From: Streptomyces spinosus
GTDB lineage: Bacteria; Actinomycetota; Actinomycetes; Streptomycetales; Streptomycetaceae
Length of the DNA: 64,000 nucleotides
Direction of reading: 5' to 3'
NCBI RefSeq assembly: GCF_020400655.1
Contig: NZ_JAINRC010000003.1
Span: 372,001 to 436,000 of the forward strand
Part shown: positions 9,520 through 17,502 of the stretch, piece by piece
Numbering within the stretch: the stretch's first letter is position 1
Layout: each line of letters opens with the position of its first letter
The notes under the pieces: generated by a model
Seen by the model: only the letters and a program-made list of their open reading frames with translations
What the model was told of the DNA's origin: nothing
The model's database searches: none
Program-made: the position numbers and the translations under genes

Positions 9520-9795
9520 TCAGCCGCCGGCGACCGCCGGGATGATCGACACGCCGGCCCCCTCGGGGGTCGCCGTGTCGAGGCCCTGCTCGAAGCGGAC
9601 GTCGTCGTCGTTGACGTACACGTTGACGAACCGGCGCAGCTTGCCCTGGTCGTCCAGGACGCGCGCGGCGATGCCCGTGTGGTTCTTCTCCAGGTCGGCG
9701 ATGACCTCGCCGAGCGTCGCGCCCTCGGCGGCGACCTCGGCCTGCCCGCCGGTGTAGGTGCGCAGGATGGTGGGGATGCGAACGGTCACGCTCAT
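9520..9795 (-). CDS. MoaD/ThiS-type sulfur carrier protein, CysO-like
   Basis: The 91-residue beta-grasp protein ends AVAGG, the tail that is thiocarboxylated in the family. SVTVRIPTILRTYTGGQAEV at the start and RRFVNVYVNDDDVRFEQGL near residue 55 closely match what I recall of Mycobacterium tuberculosis CysO, the sulfur donor for cysteine synthesis with CysM. ATG 9795 gives the family length, and GGAGG lies 7 nt upstream. The gene follows threonine synthase rather than cysM, 148 bp downstream of it. It could serve cysteine synthesis or another sulfur transfer; partners Mec and CysM are not in this window. Confidence 0.88.
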   Translation of the reverse strand: MSVTVRIPTILRTYTGGQAEVAAEGATLGEVIADLEKNHTGIAARVLDDQGKLRRFVNVYVNDDDVRFEQGLDTATPEGAGVSIIPAVAGG

Positions 9796-9943
9796 GCGGT
9801 CGGACCTCCGGTCGGGTTCACGGGTACGGCGGGGCGGCGCCCCGGGGAGGCGGGGCCGTGTCGTCGGTGCGGCCGGCACCGCGTGGCCGCGGCCGGCCTC
9901 CACCGGGCCGCGGGTCGCGTCCGGCCTCGCGGCCGGGCGCCTG

Positions 9944-11227
9944 TCATGCGAGGCCGGCCTCTCGGAAGGAGTCCAGGGTCGGGCGGATGGTGGCGGTGAG
10001 GCCGGTCCCGGCCACCGCGTCCAGGGTCTTCAGCCCGTCACCGGTGTTCAGGACGACGGTGGTCTTCGCCGGGTCCAGCACGCCCGCCTCCAGCAGCTTG
10101 CGGGTGACGCCGACCGTCACGCCGCCGGCGGTCTCCGCGAAGATGCCCTCGGTCCGCGCGAGCAGTTTGATCGCGTCCACGACCTGCTCGTCCGTCACGT
10201 CCTCCACGGCACCGCCGGTGCGGCGCGCGATGTCCAGGACGTACGGCCCGTCGGCCGGGTTGCCGATGGCCAGCGACTTGGCGATGGTGTTCGGCTTCTG
10301 GGGCCGTACGACGTCGTGGCCGGCCTTGAAGGCGGTGGAGACCGGGGAGCAGCCCTCGGCCTGGGCGCCGAAGATCTTGTACGGCCTGTCCTCGACCAGT
10401 CCCAGCTTGATCAGCTCCTGGAGCCCCTTGTCGATCTTCGTGAGCTGGGAGCCGGAGGCGATCGGGACCACGATCTGGTCCGGAAGCCGCCAGCCGAGCT
10501 GCTCGCAGATCTCGTACGCCAGGGTCTTGGAGCCCTCCGCGTAGTACGGCCGGAGGTTGACGTTGACGAAGCCCCAGCCCTCGCCGGCCGGGTCGCCGAT
10601 CAGCTCGGAGCAGAAGCGGTTCACGTCGTCGTAGTTGCCCTCGATGCCGACGAGTTCACCGCCGTAGACCGCGGCCATGACGATCTTGCCCTGCTCCAGG
10701 TCGTGCGGGATGAACACGCAGGAGCGGAAGCCGGCGCGGGCGGCGGCGGCGCCGACGGCGCCGGCCAGGTTGCCGGTCGAGGAGCAGGACAGGGTGGTGA
10801 AGCCGAAGGCGCGGGCGGCCTCCAGGGCCTGGGCCACGACCCGGTCCTTGAAGGAGTGGGTCGGGTTGCCGGAGTCGTCCTTGACGTACAGACCGCCGGT
10901 CACGCCCAGTTCGCGGGCGAGGTTGTCGGCCTTGACGAGCTTGGTCCAGCCCGGGTTGATGTTCGGCTTGCCGGCGACGTCCGCCGGGACCGGCAGCAGG
11001 GGCGCGTAGCGCCAGATGTTCGCGGGGCCCGCCTCGATGCGGCGGCGCAGTTCCTCGGTGTCGTAGGCGGAGAAGTCGTAGGCGATCTCCAGCGGGCCGA
11101 AGCACTCCTCGCAGGCGAAGACCGGGCCGAGCGGCACCCGGTGACCGCACTCGCGACAGCTCAGGGCCGTGGCGGGGCCGAGGTCGACGGTGGATTCGCT
11201 GGTGGTGGCAACTGTCTGCACAGCCAT
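9944..11227 (-). CDS. thrC: threonine synthase
   Basis: The PLP enzyme converts O-phosphohomoserine to threonine. The 427-residue protein shows SGNPTHSFKDRVVAQALEAA with the PLP lysine, and the phosphate-binding CSSTGNLAGAVGAAAARAG. An N-terminal CREC...CEEC quartet (about residues 25-45) suggests a zinc ribbon found in this threonine synthase subgroup. ATG 11227 is chosen as the first Met that leaves a sensible N-terminus; AGGAGAAAGG lies somewhat far upstream, and ATG 11260 is possible. It is separate from hom/thrB and is followed by the CysO-like gene. Confidence 0.93.
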   Translation of the reverse strand: MAVQTVATTSESTVDLGPATALSCRECGHRVPLGPVFACEECFGPLEIAYDFSAYDTEELRRRIEAGPANIWRYAPLLPVPADVAGKPNINPGWTKLVKADNLARELGVTGGLYVKDDSGNPTHSFKDRVVAQALEAARAFGFTTLSCSSTGNLAGAVGAAAARAGFRSCVFIPHDLEQGKIVMAAVYGGELVGIEGNYDDVNRFCSELIGDPAGEGWGFVNVNLRPYYAEGSKTLAYEICEQLGWRLPDQIVVPIASGSQLTKIDKGLQELIKLGLVEDRPYKIFGAQAEGCSPVSTAFKAGHDVVRPQKPNTIAKSLAIGNPADGPYVLDIARRTGGAVEDVTDEQVVDAIKLLARTEGIFAETAGGVTVGVTRKLLEAGVLDPAKTTVVLNTGDGLKTLDAVAGTGLTATIRPTLDSFREAGLA

Positions 11228-11515
11228 GGAGGCGAGGCCCTTTCTCCTCATCTTCCTCACGACGCACCTCGCCGTGAGACGGAATTGGCACCTGCCCTGG
11301 CCGTGAGCCTCGCGCGAACGAGTCCGGTCAGGGGGGTTGCCGGGGCTTCACCGGGCCGTGTCCCTCTGCCCCTCTGGATGAGCGGTATGCGGTTGTGGAA
11401 CGCACCCGACCCCCGACATGCGATGGTCATCGGCGTTGTTCAAGACTGTAACCGACGGCCGGGACAGTTGAGATAGCCGTCCGAACCGCGAGACACCCGT
11501 GAGGAGCCACAGACT

Positions 11516-12460
11516 GTGCTGGAAGAAGTCGAGCGCTGGCTGACCACCCGGTCCTGGTCCGTGGCCGACCGACCGCTGCACCAGATCCTCGCCGCCAAGC
11601 AGCGCACGGGCCAGACCGTCAGCGTCGTGCTGCCCGCGCTCAACGAGGAGGAGACCGTCGGCGACATCGTCGCGGTCATCCGGCACGACCTCATGGAGCA
11701 GGTGCCGCTCGTCGACGAGCTCGTGGTCGTCGACTCGGGCTCCACCGACCGCACCTCCCAGGTCGCCGCGCGCGCCGGCGCCCGGGTCGTCCACCGCGAC
11801 ACCATCCTGCCGCGCCTCCCGGCCGTCCCCGGCAAGGGCGAGGTGCTGTGGCGGTCGCTGCTGGTGACCGGCGGGGACATCGTCTGCTTCATCGACGCGG
11901 ACCTCAGGGAGTTCTCCTCCGACTTCGTCTCCGGGATCGTCGGCCCGCTGCTCACCGACCCGGACGTCGACCTGGTCAAGGCGATGTACGACCGCCCGCT
12001 CGGCGGCAGTGCCGGACAGGGCGGCCGGGTCACCGAACTCATGGCCCGCCCGCTGCTGAACATGCACTGGCCGCGGCTGGCCGGGTTCGTGCAGCCGCTG
12101 GGCGGCGAGTACGCGGCCCGCCGCACGCTGCTGGAACAGCTGCCGTTCCCCGTCGGCTACGGCGTGGAGCTGGGCATGCTGGTGGACGCGCTGCACCTGG
12201 TGGGCCTGGACGCGCTGGCCCAGGTCGACGTGGGCGTGCGCAGGCACCGGCACCAGGACGGGCAGGCGCTCGGCCGGATGGCCGCCGCGATCTACCGCAC
12301 CGCCCAGCTCCGGCTGGCCCGCGGCCATCTGATACGGCCCGCGCTGACCCAGTTCGAGCGGGGGCAGGAGGGGTTCGAGCCGCGCACCTACTCGGTGGAC
12401 ACCGAGGAGCGGCCGCCCATGGTGGAGATCGCGGAGTACGCCGAGCGCAAGGTGGCGTGA
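11516..12460 (+). CDS. gpgS: glucosyl-3-phosphoglycerate synthase (GT81)
   Basis: The enzyme transfers glucose from an NDP-glucose donor to 3-phosphoglycerate, the first step to glucosylglycerate and, in mycobacteria, methylglucose lipopolysaccharides. The 314-residue GT-A fold shows VVLPALNEEETVGDIV, VVDSGSTDRTSQVA, the metal-binding FIDADLREFSSDF and the acceptor loop GYGVELGMLVD. GTG 11516 has GAGGAG 9 nt upstream. It precedes otsA by 74 bp in the same direction. The grouping with trehalose genes suggests a compatible-solute role, which is inference. Confidence 0.93.
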   Translation: MLEEVERWLTTRSWSVADRPLHQILAAKQRTGQTVSVVLPALNEEETVGDIVAVIRHDLMEQVPLVDELVVVDSGSTDRTSQVAARAGARVVHRDTILPRLPAVPGKGEVLWRSLLVTGGDIVCFIDADLREFSSDFVSGIVGPLLTDPDVDLVKAMYDRPLGGSAGQGGRVTELMARPLLNMHWPRLAGFVQPLGGEYAARRTLLEQLPFPVGYGVELGMLVDALHLVGLDALAQVDVGVRRHRHQDGQALGRMAAAIYRTAQLRLARGHLIRPALTQFERGQEGFEPRTYSVDTEERPPMVEIAEYAERKVA

Positions 12461-12534
12461 ACGGGCCGTATACGGTCGGCCCGCCGGGCGGGCCGTACGT
12501 TTGAGCGGTTGGGGGCCGGGCTAGGTTGAGGCGT

Positions 12535-13974
12535 ATGGCTTCCACGCTCGATGCTGCTCAGAAGGCTCAGGTGCTGGTCGCGTCGAACCGCGGCCCGGTC
12601 TCCTATCAGGTGGGCGAGGACGGCTCGCTGCACGCCCGGCGGGGCGGCGGCGGGCTGGTCTCGGGACTGTCCGCCATCGGCTCCGACGCGGACTCGGTGT
12701 GGGTGTGCGCCGCGCTGGGCGACGGCGACCGGGCGGCCGTCCGGCGCGCGGCCGGCGGGCTGCTGCCGGCCGAGGAGACCGGCGGGCAGCGCGTGCGGAT
12801 GCTCGACATCGACGCGACCGTGCACGCCGAGGCGTACAACGGCATCGCCAACTCGGTGCTCTGGTTCGTCCACCACATGCTGTACCAGACCCCGCTGGAG
12901 CCGGTCTTCGACGCCGGTTTCCGGCGGCAGTGGGCGTCGTACGAGGCCTACAACCGGGCGTTCGCCGAGGCGCTGGCCGAGGAGGCGGCCGAGGGCGCGG
13001 CCGTGCTGATCCAGGACTACCACCTGGCTCTGGCGCCGCGGATGCTCCGCCAGCTCCGGCCCGACCTGCGCATCGGCCACTTCTCGCACACCCCGTGGGC
13101 GCCGCCGGACTACTTCCGGCTCCTTCCCGACGACATCGCGGCCGAGCTGCTCAGCGGCATCCTGGGCGCGGACCGGGCGGCGTTCCTCACCCGGCGGTGG
13201 GCGGACGCGTTCACGGACTGCTGCCACGCGGTGCTCGGGCCGGGCATCCCCGCCGGCACCCGGATCGGGGTGCACGGGCTGGGCGCCGACGCGGACTTCC
13301 TGCGCCAGCGGGCGCACCAGCCGGACGTGGACGAGCGGATGGCGGCGCTGCGGGCGGAGATCGGAGCGGGCCGGAAGACGATCGTCCGGGTGGACCGCAC
13401 GGAGCTGTCCAAGAACATCGTGCGCGGGCTGCTGGCCTACGAGCAGCTGCTGGAGGACCACCCCGAGTGGCGGGAGAAGGTCGTCCACGTGGCCTTCGCC
13501 TACCCGTCCCGGCAGGACCTCTCCGTGTACCGCGAGTACACCGCCGAGGTGCGGCGGGTCGCGGACGAGATCAACGAGCGGTACGGCACGGCCGGCTGGA
13601 CCCCGGTGGTGCTGCACGTGAAGGACGACTTCGCCCGCTCCCTGGCCGCCTACCGGCTGGCCGACGTGGCGCTGGTGAACCCCATCCGGGACGGCATGAA
13701 CCTGGTCGCCAAGGAGGTCCCCGTCGTCTCCGACGAGGGCTGCGCGCTGGTGCTGTCGCGGGAGGCGGGGGCGTACGAGGAACTGGGCGAGGACGCCTTC
13801 GTGGTGAACCCGTACGACATCGCGGGCACGGCACGGGCCCTGCACGAGGCGCTCGCCCTGCCGGCGGACGCGCGGGCGGAGCGCTCGAAGCGGCTGGCCG
13901 CCGCCGCGACCGCGCTGCCGCCGGCCCGGTGGTTCCTCGATCAGCTGGCGGCGCTGGACCCCCGGCCGAGCTGA
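12535..13974 (+). CDS. otsA: alpha,alpha-trehalose-phosphate synthase (GT20)
   Basis: OtsA makes trehalose-6-phosphate from an NDP-glucose and glucose-6-phosphate. The 479-residue protein has the N-terminal loop VASNRGPVSYQ, the acceptor region IQDYHLALAPRMLRQL, the basic donor site TIVRVDRTELSKNIVRGL and NPIRDGMNLVAKEVPV near the C-terminus. ATG 12535 follows TAGGTT by 7 nt with TTGAGC 15 bp further upstream, consistent with a leaderless mRNA. Its last 34 bp overlap convergent otsB. Confidence 0.95.
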   Translation: MASTLDAAQKAQVLVASNRGPVSYQVGEDGSLHARRGGGGLVSGLSAIGSDADSVWVCAALGDGDRAAVRRAAGGLLPAEETGGQRVRMLDIDATVHAEAYNGIANSVLWFVHHMLYQTPLEPVFDAGFRRQWASYEAYNRAFAEALAEEAAEGAAVLIQDYHLALAPRMLRQLRPDLRIGHFSHTPWAPPDYFRLLPDDIAAELLSGILGADRAAFLTRRWADAFTDCCHAVLGPGIPAGTRIGVHGLGADADFLRQRAHQPDVDERMAALRAEIGAGRKTIVRVDRTELSKNIVRGLLAYEQLLEDHPEWREKVVHVAFAYPSRQDLSVYREYTAEVRRVADEINERYGTAGWTPVVLHVKDDFARSLAAYRLADVALVNPIRDGMNLVAKEVPVVSDEGCALVLSREAGAYEELGEDAFVVNPYDIAGTARALHEALALPADARAERSKRLAAAATALPPARWFLDQLAALDPRPS

Positions 13975-14804
13975 GCGGCCAGCGCCCGCAGCAGGCCCAC
14001 GACCCCCTCCGGGCCGTCGACCACGAGGTCGGCCCGGTCCGCCAGTTCCGTGACCTCCGTGCTGCCGCTGCACACCAGCAGGCCGGGGACGCCGTTGGTG
14101 CGGAGCTTCTCGATCGCGGCGAAGGCGGGGAGGTCGCCCAGGTCGTCGCCGGCGTAGACGACACAGCCGGCCTGGACGGCGCGGGCGTGGTCGAGGAGGG
14201 CCACGCCCTTGTCCATGCCCGGTGGACGCAGTTCCAGGACCATGCGGCCGGGCTCGACGATCAGGCCGTGCCGGGTGGCGAGGTCGGCGAGGGGGGCGCG
14301 CAGGGCCTCGAACGCGGCCCGCGGGTCGGGGGCGCGGCGGGTGTGCACCGCCAGCGCCCGGCCCTTCTCCTCGATCCACGTGCCCTCCCCCGCTCCGGCG
14401 CGCTCCAGCAGGCCCGGCAGTTCGGCGCGGGCGGCGGCGACGCCGGGGTGCGGGGGCGGGGCGGTGAGCTCGCCGGTGGCCGCGTCCCAGCGCTCGGCGC
14501 CGTAGTGGCCGAGGACGGTGAGGTGCTCCAGGCCGGGGACGCCGGCGAAGCCGCCGTAGCGGACCGCGACCTCGGGCGGGCGGCCGGTGATCACGGCGAC
14601 GGAGGCGATCTCGGGGGCCAGGGCGGCGAGGGCGGGCACGGCCCCGGGGTGGGCGCGGGCCTGCTCGGGGTCGGCGACGATCGGGGCCAGCGTGCCGTCG
14701 AAGTCCAGGCCGACCACGGCGGTGCGGGGCCGCGCGAGCAGGGCGGCGAGGCCGTCCTGACCGGCTTGGGTGCGCGGGGTCGGCAGAGCGTCCATAGCGT
14801 CCAT
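13941..14804 (-). CDS. otsB: trehalose-6-phosphate phosphatase
   Basis: OtsB removes phosphate from trehalose-6-phosphate to give trehalose. The 287-residue HAD hydrolase shows motif I VVGLDFDGTLAPIVADP, motif II VAVITGRPPEVAV, the motif III Lys in MDKGVALLDHARA and motif IV YAGDDLGDLPAFAAI. ATG 14804 follows TAGTGT by 6 nt, so a leaderless start is likely. The tail-to-tail overlap with otsA places both steps of the OtsAB route together although on opposite strands, so the two are not one operon. Confidence 0.95.
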   Translation of the reverse strand: MDAMDALPTPRTQAGQDGLAALLARPRTAVVGLDFDGTLAPIVADPEQARAHPGAVPALAALAPEIASVAVITGRPPEVAVRYGGFAGVPGLEHLTVLGHYGAERWDAATGELTAPPPHPGVAAARAELPGLLERAGAGEGTWIEEKGRALAVHTRRAPDPRAAFEALRAPLADLATRHGLIVEPGRMVLELRPPGMDKGVALLDHARAVQAGCVVYAGDDLGDLPAFAAIEKLRTNGVPGLLVCSGSTEVTELADRADLVVDGPEGVVGLLRALAAQLGRGSSAAS

Positions 14805-14900
14805 ACCGCGACACTATCCAGCCCGGGGCGGCTCACGCCTGGGCGCCGCCGCCGCACGTCCGGGGTGGCGCCCCGGACGTGCGCCGGGGCGCCCGGGGAC

Positions 14901-15125
14901 TCAGCGTTCCGCGCGTCGCGCCTCGCGGATCCGGCGCAGGCGGTTGACCGTCACCGGGTCGTGGGCGAGGGCCCGCTCGTCGTCCAGGAGGGCGTTGAGG
15001 AGCTGGTAGTAGCGGACGGGGGAGAGATCCAGCTCCTCCCGTATCGCGCGTTCCTTCGCGCCGGGGCCGGGGAAGGCCCGGCGCTCCAGCGCGAGGACCG
15101 CTTTCTCGCGGGTGCCCAGTTCCAT
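14901..15125 (-). CDS. DUF3263 protein (small HTH-like)
   Basis: This 74-residue basic protein (LGTREKAVLALERRAFPGPG then KERAIREELDLSPVRYYQLL) matches the actinobacterial DUF3263 family, a sigma-4-like or HTH-like small protein of unknown role. ATG 15125 is chosen because TACCGT ends 7 nt before it; a GTG at 15149 is the alternative. It lies between otsB and the sugar-binding lipoprotein gene, on the same strand as both. Confidence 0.82.
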   Translation of the reverse strand: MELGTREKAVLALERRAFPGPGAKERAIREELDLSPVRYYQLLNALLDDERALAHDPVTVNRLRRIREARRAER

Positions 15126-15162
15126 GCCCGCCACGGTAGCGGCGGGCACCGACAGCGGGCCT

Positions 15163-16446
15163 TCAGTTCACGCTGCTGCTGTCGGCCGCCAGGGCCGTCG
15201 ACTGCAGGCGGGTCAGGACACCGGAGGGGCTGCCGCCGGGGGCGACCGCCTGGCCGATGTTCTGCTTCACGGCCGCGCTGACCGCCGCCCAGGAGGTCTT
15301 GCCGACGGGGTACAGCTCCGAGGTCGGCAGCTGCTCCAGGAAGGGGCGCAGGGCCTTGTCGGCGGGGGCGTCCGACGCCGCCATGGTGTTGGACGCGGAG
15401 CTGGTGACCGGCAGCAGCCCGTACTCGCGGGAGAACGCGAGGACGTTCTTCTCGTCGTAGGCGAAGTCGAGGAAGTCGCCGATCTGCTCGGCGTGCCCGT
15501 TCTGCTTGAAGCCCATCATCCAGTCGGCGACGCCCATGGAGGCCCTGGCCCTGCCGGTACGGCCCGGCATCGGCACCGTGCCGAACTTCACGCCCTTCTT
15601 GGCCGCCTGCTGGATGAGCGTGGGGTGGCCGTTGACCATGCCGACCCGGCCGTCGGCGAACGCGGCGAACGCGGCGGCACGGTTCAGCTTGCCGGGGGCG
15701 ACCGGGCCGGTCAGGCCCTTGCCGACCAGCTCGTCCTTGAGCCAGGTGAAGGTCTCGACGTTCGTGGCGGAGTCGATGGTGTAGGTGCCGACGTCGTCGG
15801 TGTAGCCGCTGCCGCCGTTGCCGCCGCTGAGCAGCCACTGCATGGTCTCGGCCTGGGCCTCCTCGGGGCCGAGGGGCAGCGCGTACGGGTACTGCACGCC
15901 CTGCGCCTTGAGCGCCGTGGCGTCGGCGGCCAGCTCGTCCCAGGTGGTGGGCGCCGTGAGGTGGGCCTTGTCGAAGAGGGTCTTGTTGTAGAAGAGCACG
16001 CGCGTGGAGGCGGCGAACGGGATGCCGTACTGCGTGTGCTTCCACTGGCCGGCGTCGGAGAGCGGGGAGAGGAAGTCCGCCTGGGTGCGTATGGAGAGCA
16101 GGTCGGAGACCGGGTAGAGCTTGCCGGCGGCGGCGTAGTCGGCGTAGGCGCCGATCTGGGCCATGTCCGGGGCGTGGCCGGCGTCGACCATCTCCTTGAC
16201 CTTGCGGTCGACGTCGTTCCAGGAGTAGACGCTGACCTCGACCTTCACGTCCGGGTGCTGCTTCTCGTACTCCTTGGCCAGGGCGTCCCAGTACTTCCTG
16301 GAGCTGTTGGCGGCGGAGTCGCCGTAGTCGGCGGCGACGAGTCTGAGAGTCACGTCGGAGGAACCCGTACTCCCGCAGCCGCCGAGGACCGCCGTCATGC
16401 CCAGTGCGGACACCACCGCGATCGTTCCTGCCGTACGCCGACGCAC
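15163..16446 (-). CDS. sugar ABC transporter solute-binding lipoprotein
   Basis: The 427-residue extracellular receptor captures a sugar for an ABC importer. Residues 1-25 form a lipoprotein signal (VRRRTAG then a hydrophobic stretch ending AVLGGC). The mature part has the family-1 pattern WDALAKEYEKQHPDVKVEVS, YGIPFAASTRVLFYNKTLFD and DGRVGMVNGHPTL. GTG 16446 gives a normal signal peptide; ATG 16494 would add 16 residues. No permease genes are adjacent. It is divergent from nagK-nagA across two dre-like boxes, so an aminosugar or oligosaccharide ligand and DasR control are inferred, with MsiK as likely ATPase. Confidence 0.88.
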   Translation of the reverse strand: MRRRTAGTIAVVSALGMTAVLGGCGSTGSSDVTLRLVAADYGDSAANSSRKYWDALAKEYEKQHPDVKVEVSVYSWNDVDRKVKEMVDAGHAPDMAQIGAYADYAAAGKLYPVSDLLSIRTQADFLSPLSDAGQWKHTQYGIPFAASTRVLFYNKTLFDKAHLTAPTTWDELAADATALKAQGVQYPYALPLGPEEAQAETMQWLLSGGNGGSGYTDDVGTYTIDSATNVETFTWLKDELVGKGLTGPVAPGKLNRAAAFAAFADGRVGMVNGHPTLIQQAAKKGVKFGTVPMPGRTGRARASMGVADWMMGFKQNGHAEQIGDFLDFAYDEKNVLAFSREYGLLPVTSSASNTMAASDAPADKALRPFLEQLPTSELYPVGKTSWAAVSAAVKQNIGQAVAPGGSPSGVLTRLQSTALAADSSSVN

Positions 16447-16493
16447 GCTCAAATCCCCAACCCTGCTGTCTGACGGTTCAATATGTGGACACA

Positions 16494-16527
16494 TAAGGTC
16501 TACACCACGTGAGTGGACTAGACCTCT
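16494..16527. promoter_or_regulatory. two DasR-responsive elements (dre) between the binding-protein gene and nagK
   Basis: The DasR consensus is close to A(C/G)TGGTCTAGACCA(C/G)T. AGTGGACTAGACCTCT at 16512-16527 matches 14 of 16 positions, and a weaker box at 16494-16509 contains GGTCTACACCAC (11 of 16). Both lie in the 108-bp divergent promoter region. DasR is the GntR-type repressor of GlcNAc use in Streptomyces and is released by aminosugar phosphates. The first box is confident, the second tentative. Confidence 0.82.
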
Positions 16528-16554
16528 CGCGGGTGGGCGGGCCACACTAGGCCC

Positions 16555-17502
16555 GTGGTGAGACATGTCATCGCCCTCGACGTGGGCGGTACCGGGATGA
16601 AGGCCGCCCTGGTCGGCGACGACGGCGGGCTGCTCCACCGCGCCCGCCGCGCCACCGGCCGCGAGCGCGGCCCCGAGGCGGTGCTCGCGGGCATCCTCGA
16701 CTTCGCCGCCGAGCTGCGCGCCTACGGCGTCGAGCACTACGGCGAGCCCGCCCGCGCGGCCGGCATCGCCGTCCCCGGCATCGTCGACGAGACGAACGGC
16801 ACCGCCGTCTACGCCGCCAACCTCGGCTGGCGGGACGTCCCCCTGCGGGCCCTGCTCACCGAGCGGCTCGGGGTGCCCGTCGCCCTCGGCCACGACGTCC
16901 GCACCGGCGGCCTCGCGGAGGGCCGGATCGGCGCGGGCCGGGACGCGGACCGGTTCCTGTTCGTGCCGCTGGGCACCGGGATCGCCGGCGCCATCGGCAT
17001 CGACGGCCGGGTCGAGGCCGGCGCGCACGGCTTCGCCGGCGAGATCGGCCACATCGTCGTACGCCCCGGGGGCACGGTCTGCCCCTGCGGGCAGCGCGGC
17101 TGCCTGGAGCGGTACGCCTCCGCCTCCGCCGTCAGCGAGGCCTGGGCGGCGGCCGGCGGCGACCCCGCGGCGGACGCGGCGGACTGCGCCCGCGCCGTCG
17201 CGTCCGGTGACCCGAACGCCGTCCGGGTCTGGCAGGAGGCGGTGGACGCGCTCGCCGACGGGCTGGTCACCGCCCTCACCCTGCTGGACCCCCGCACGCT
17301 GATCATCGGTGGCGGCCTGGCCGAGGCGGGGGAAGTGTTGTTCCGGCCCCTGCGGGACGCCGTCCGGCACCGGGTCACCTTCCAGAAACTGCCGACGATC
17401 GTCCCGGCGGCGCTGGGCGACGCGGCCGGCTGCCTGGGCGCGGGGCTGCTCGCGCAGGACCTGCTGACAGCCACTTCTACGACTCCGGAGGTAAGCACCT
17501 GA
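16555..17502 (+). CDS. nagK: ROK-family N-acetylglucosamine kinase
   Basis: The 315-residue sugar kinase probably phosphorylates GlcNAc at O6, feeding NagA. It has the ROK ATP loop ALDVGGTGMKAALVGDDG (about residues 6-23), the substrate motif GFAGEIGHIVV and the zinc-binding CPCGQRGCLERYAS (about 180-193). The GTG start has no Shine-Dalgarno; CACACT ends 6 nt upstream. The stop overlaps the nagA start (ATGA), so the genes are co-transcribed and translationally coupled, under the dre sites upstream. Glucose or another hexose is an alternative substrate. Confidence 0.87.
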   Translation: MVRHVIALDVGGTGMKAALVGDDGGLLHRARRATGRERGPEAVLAGILDFAAELRAYGVEHYGEPARAAGIAVPGIVDETNGTAVYAANLGWRDVPLRALLTERLGVPVALGHDVRTGGLAEGRIGAGRDADRFLFVPLGTGIAGAIGIDGRVEAGAHGFAGEIGHIVVRPGGTVCPCGQRGCLERYASASAVSEAWAAAGGDPAADAADCARAVASGDPNAVRVWQEAVDALADGLVTALTLLDPRTLIIGGGLAEAGEVLFRPLRDAVRHRVTFQKLPTIVPAALGDAAGCLGAGLLAQDLLTATSTTPEVST

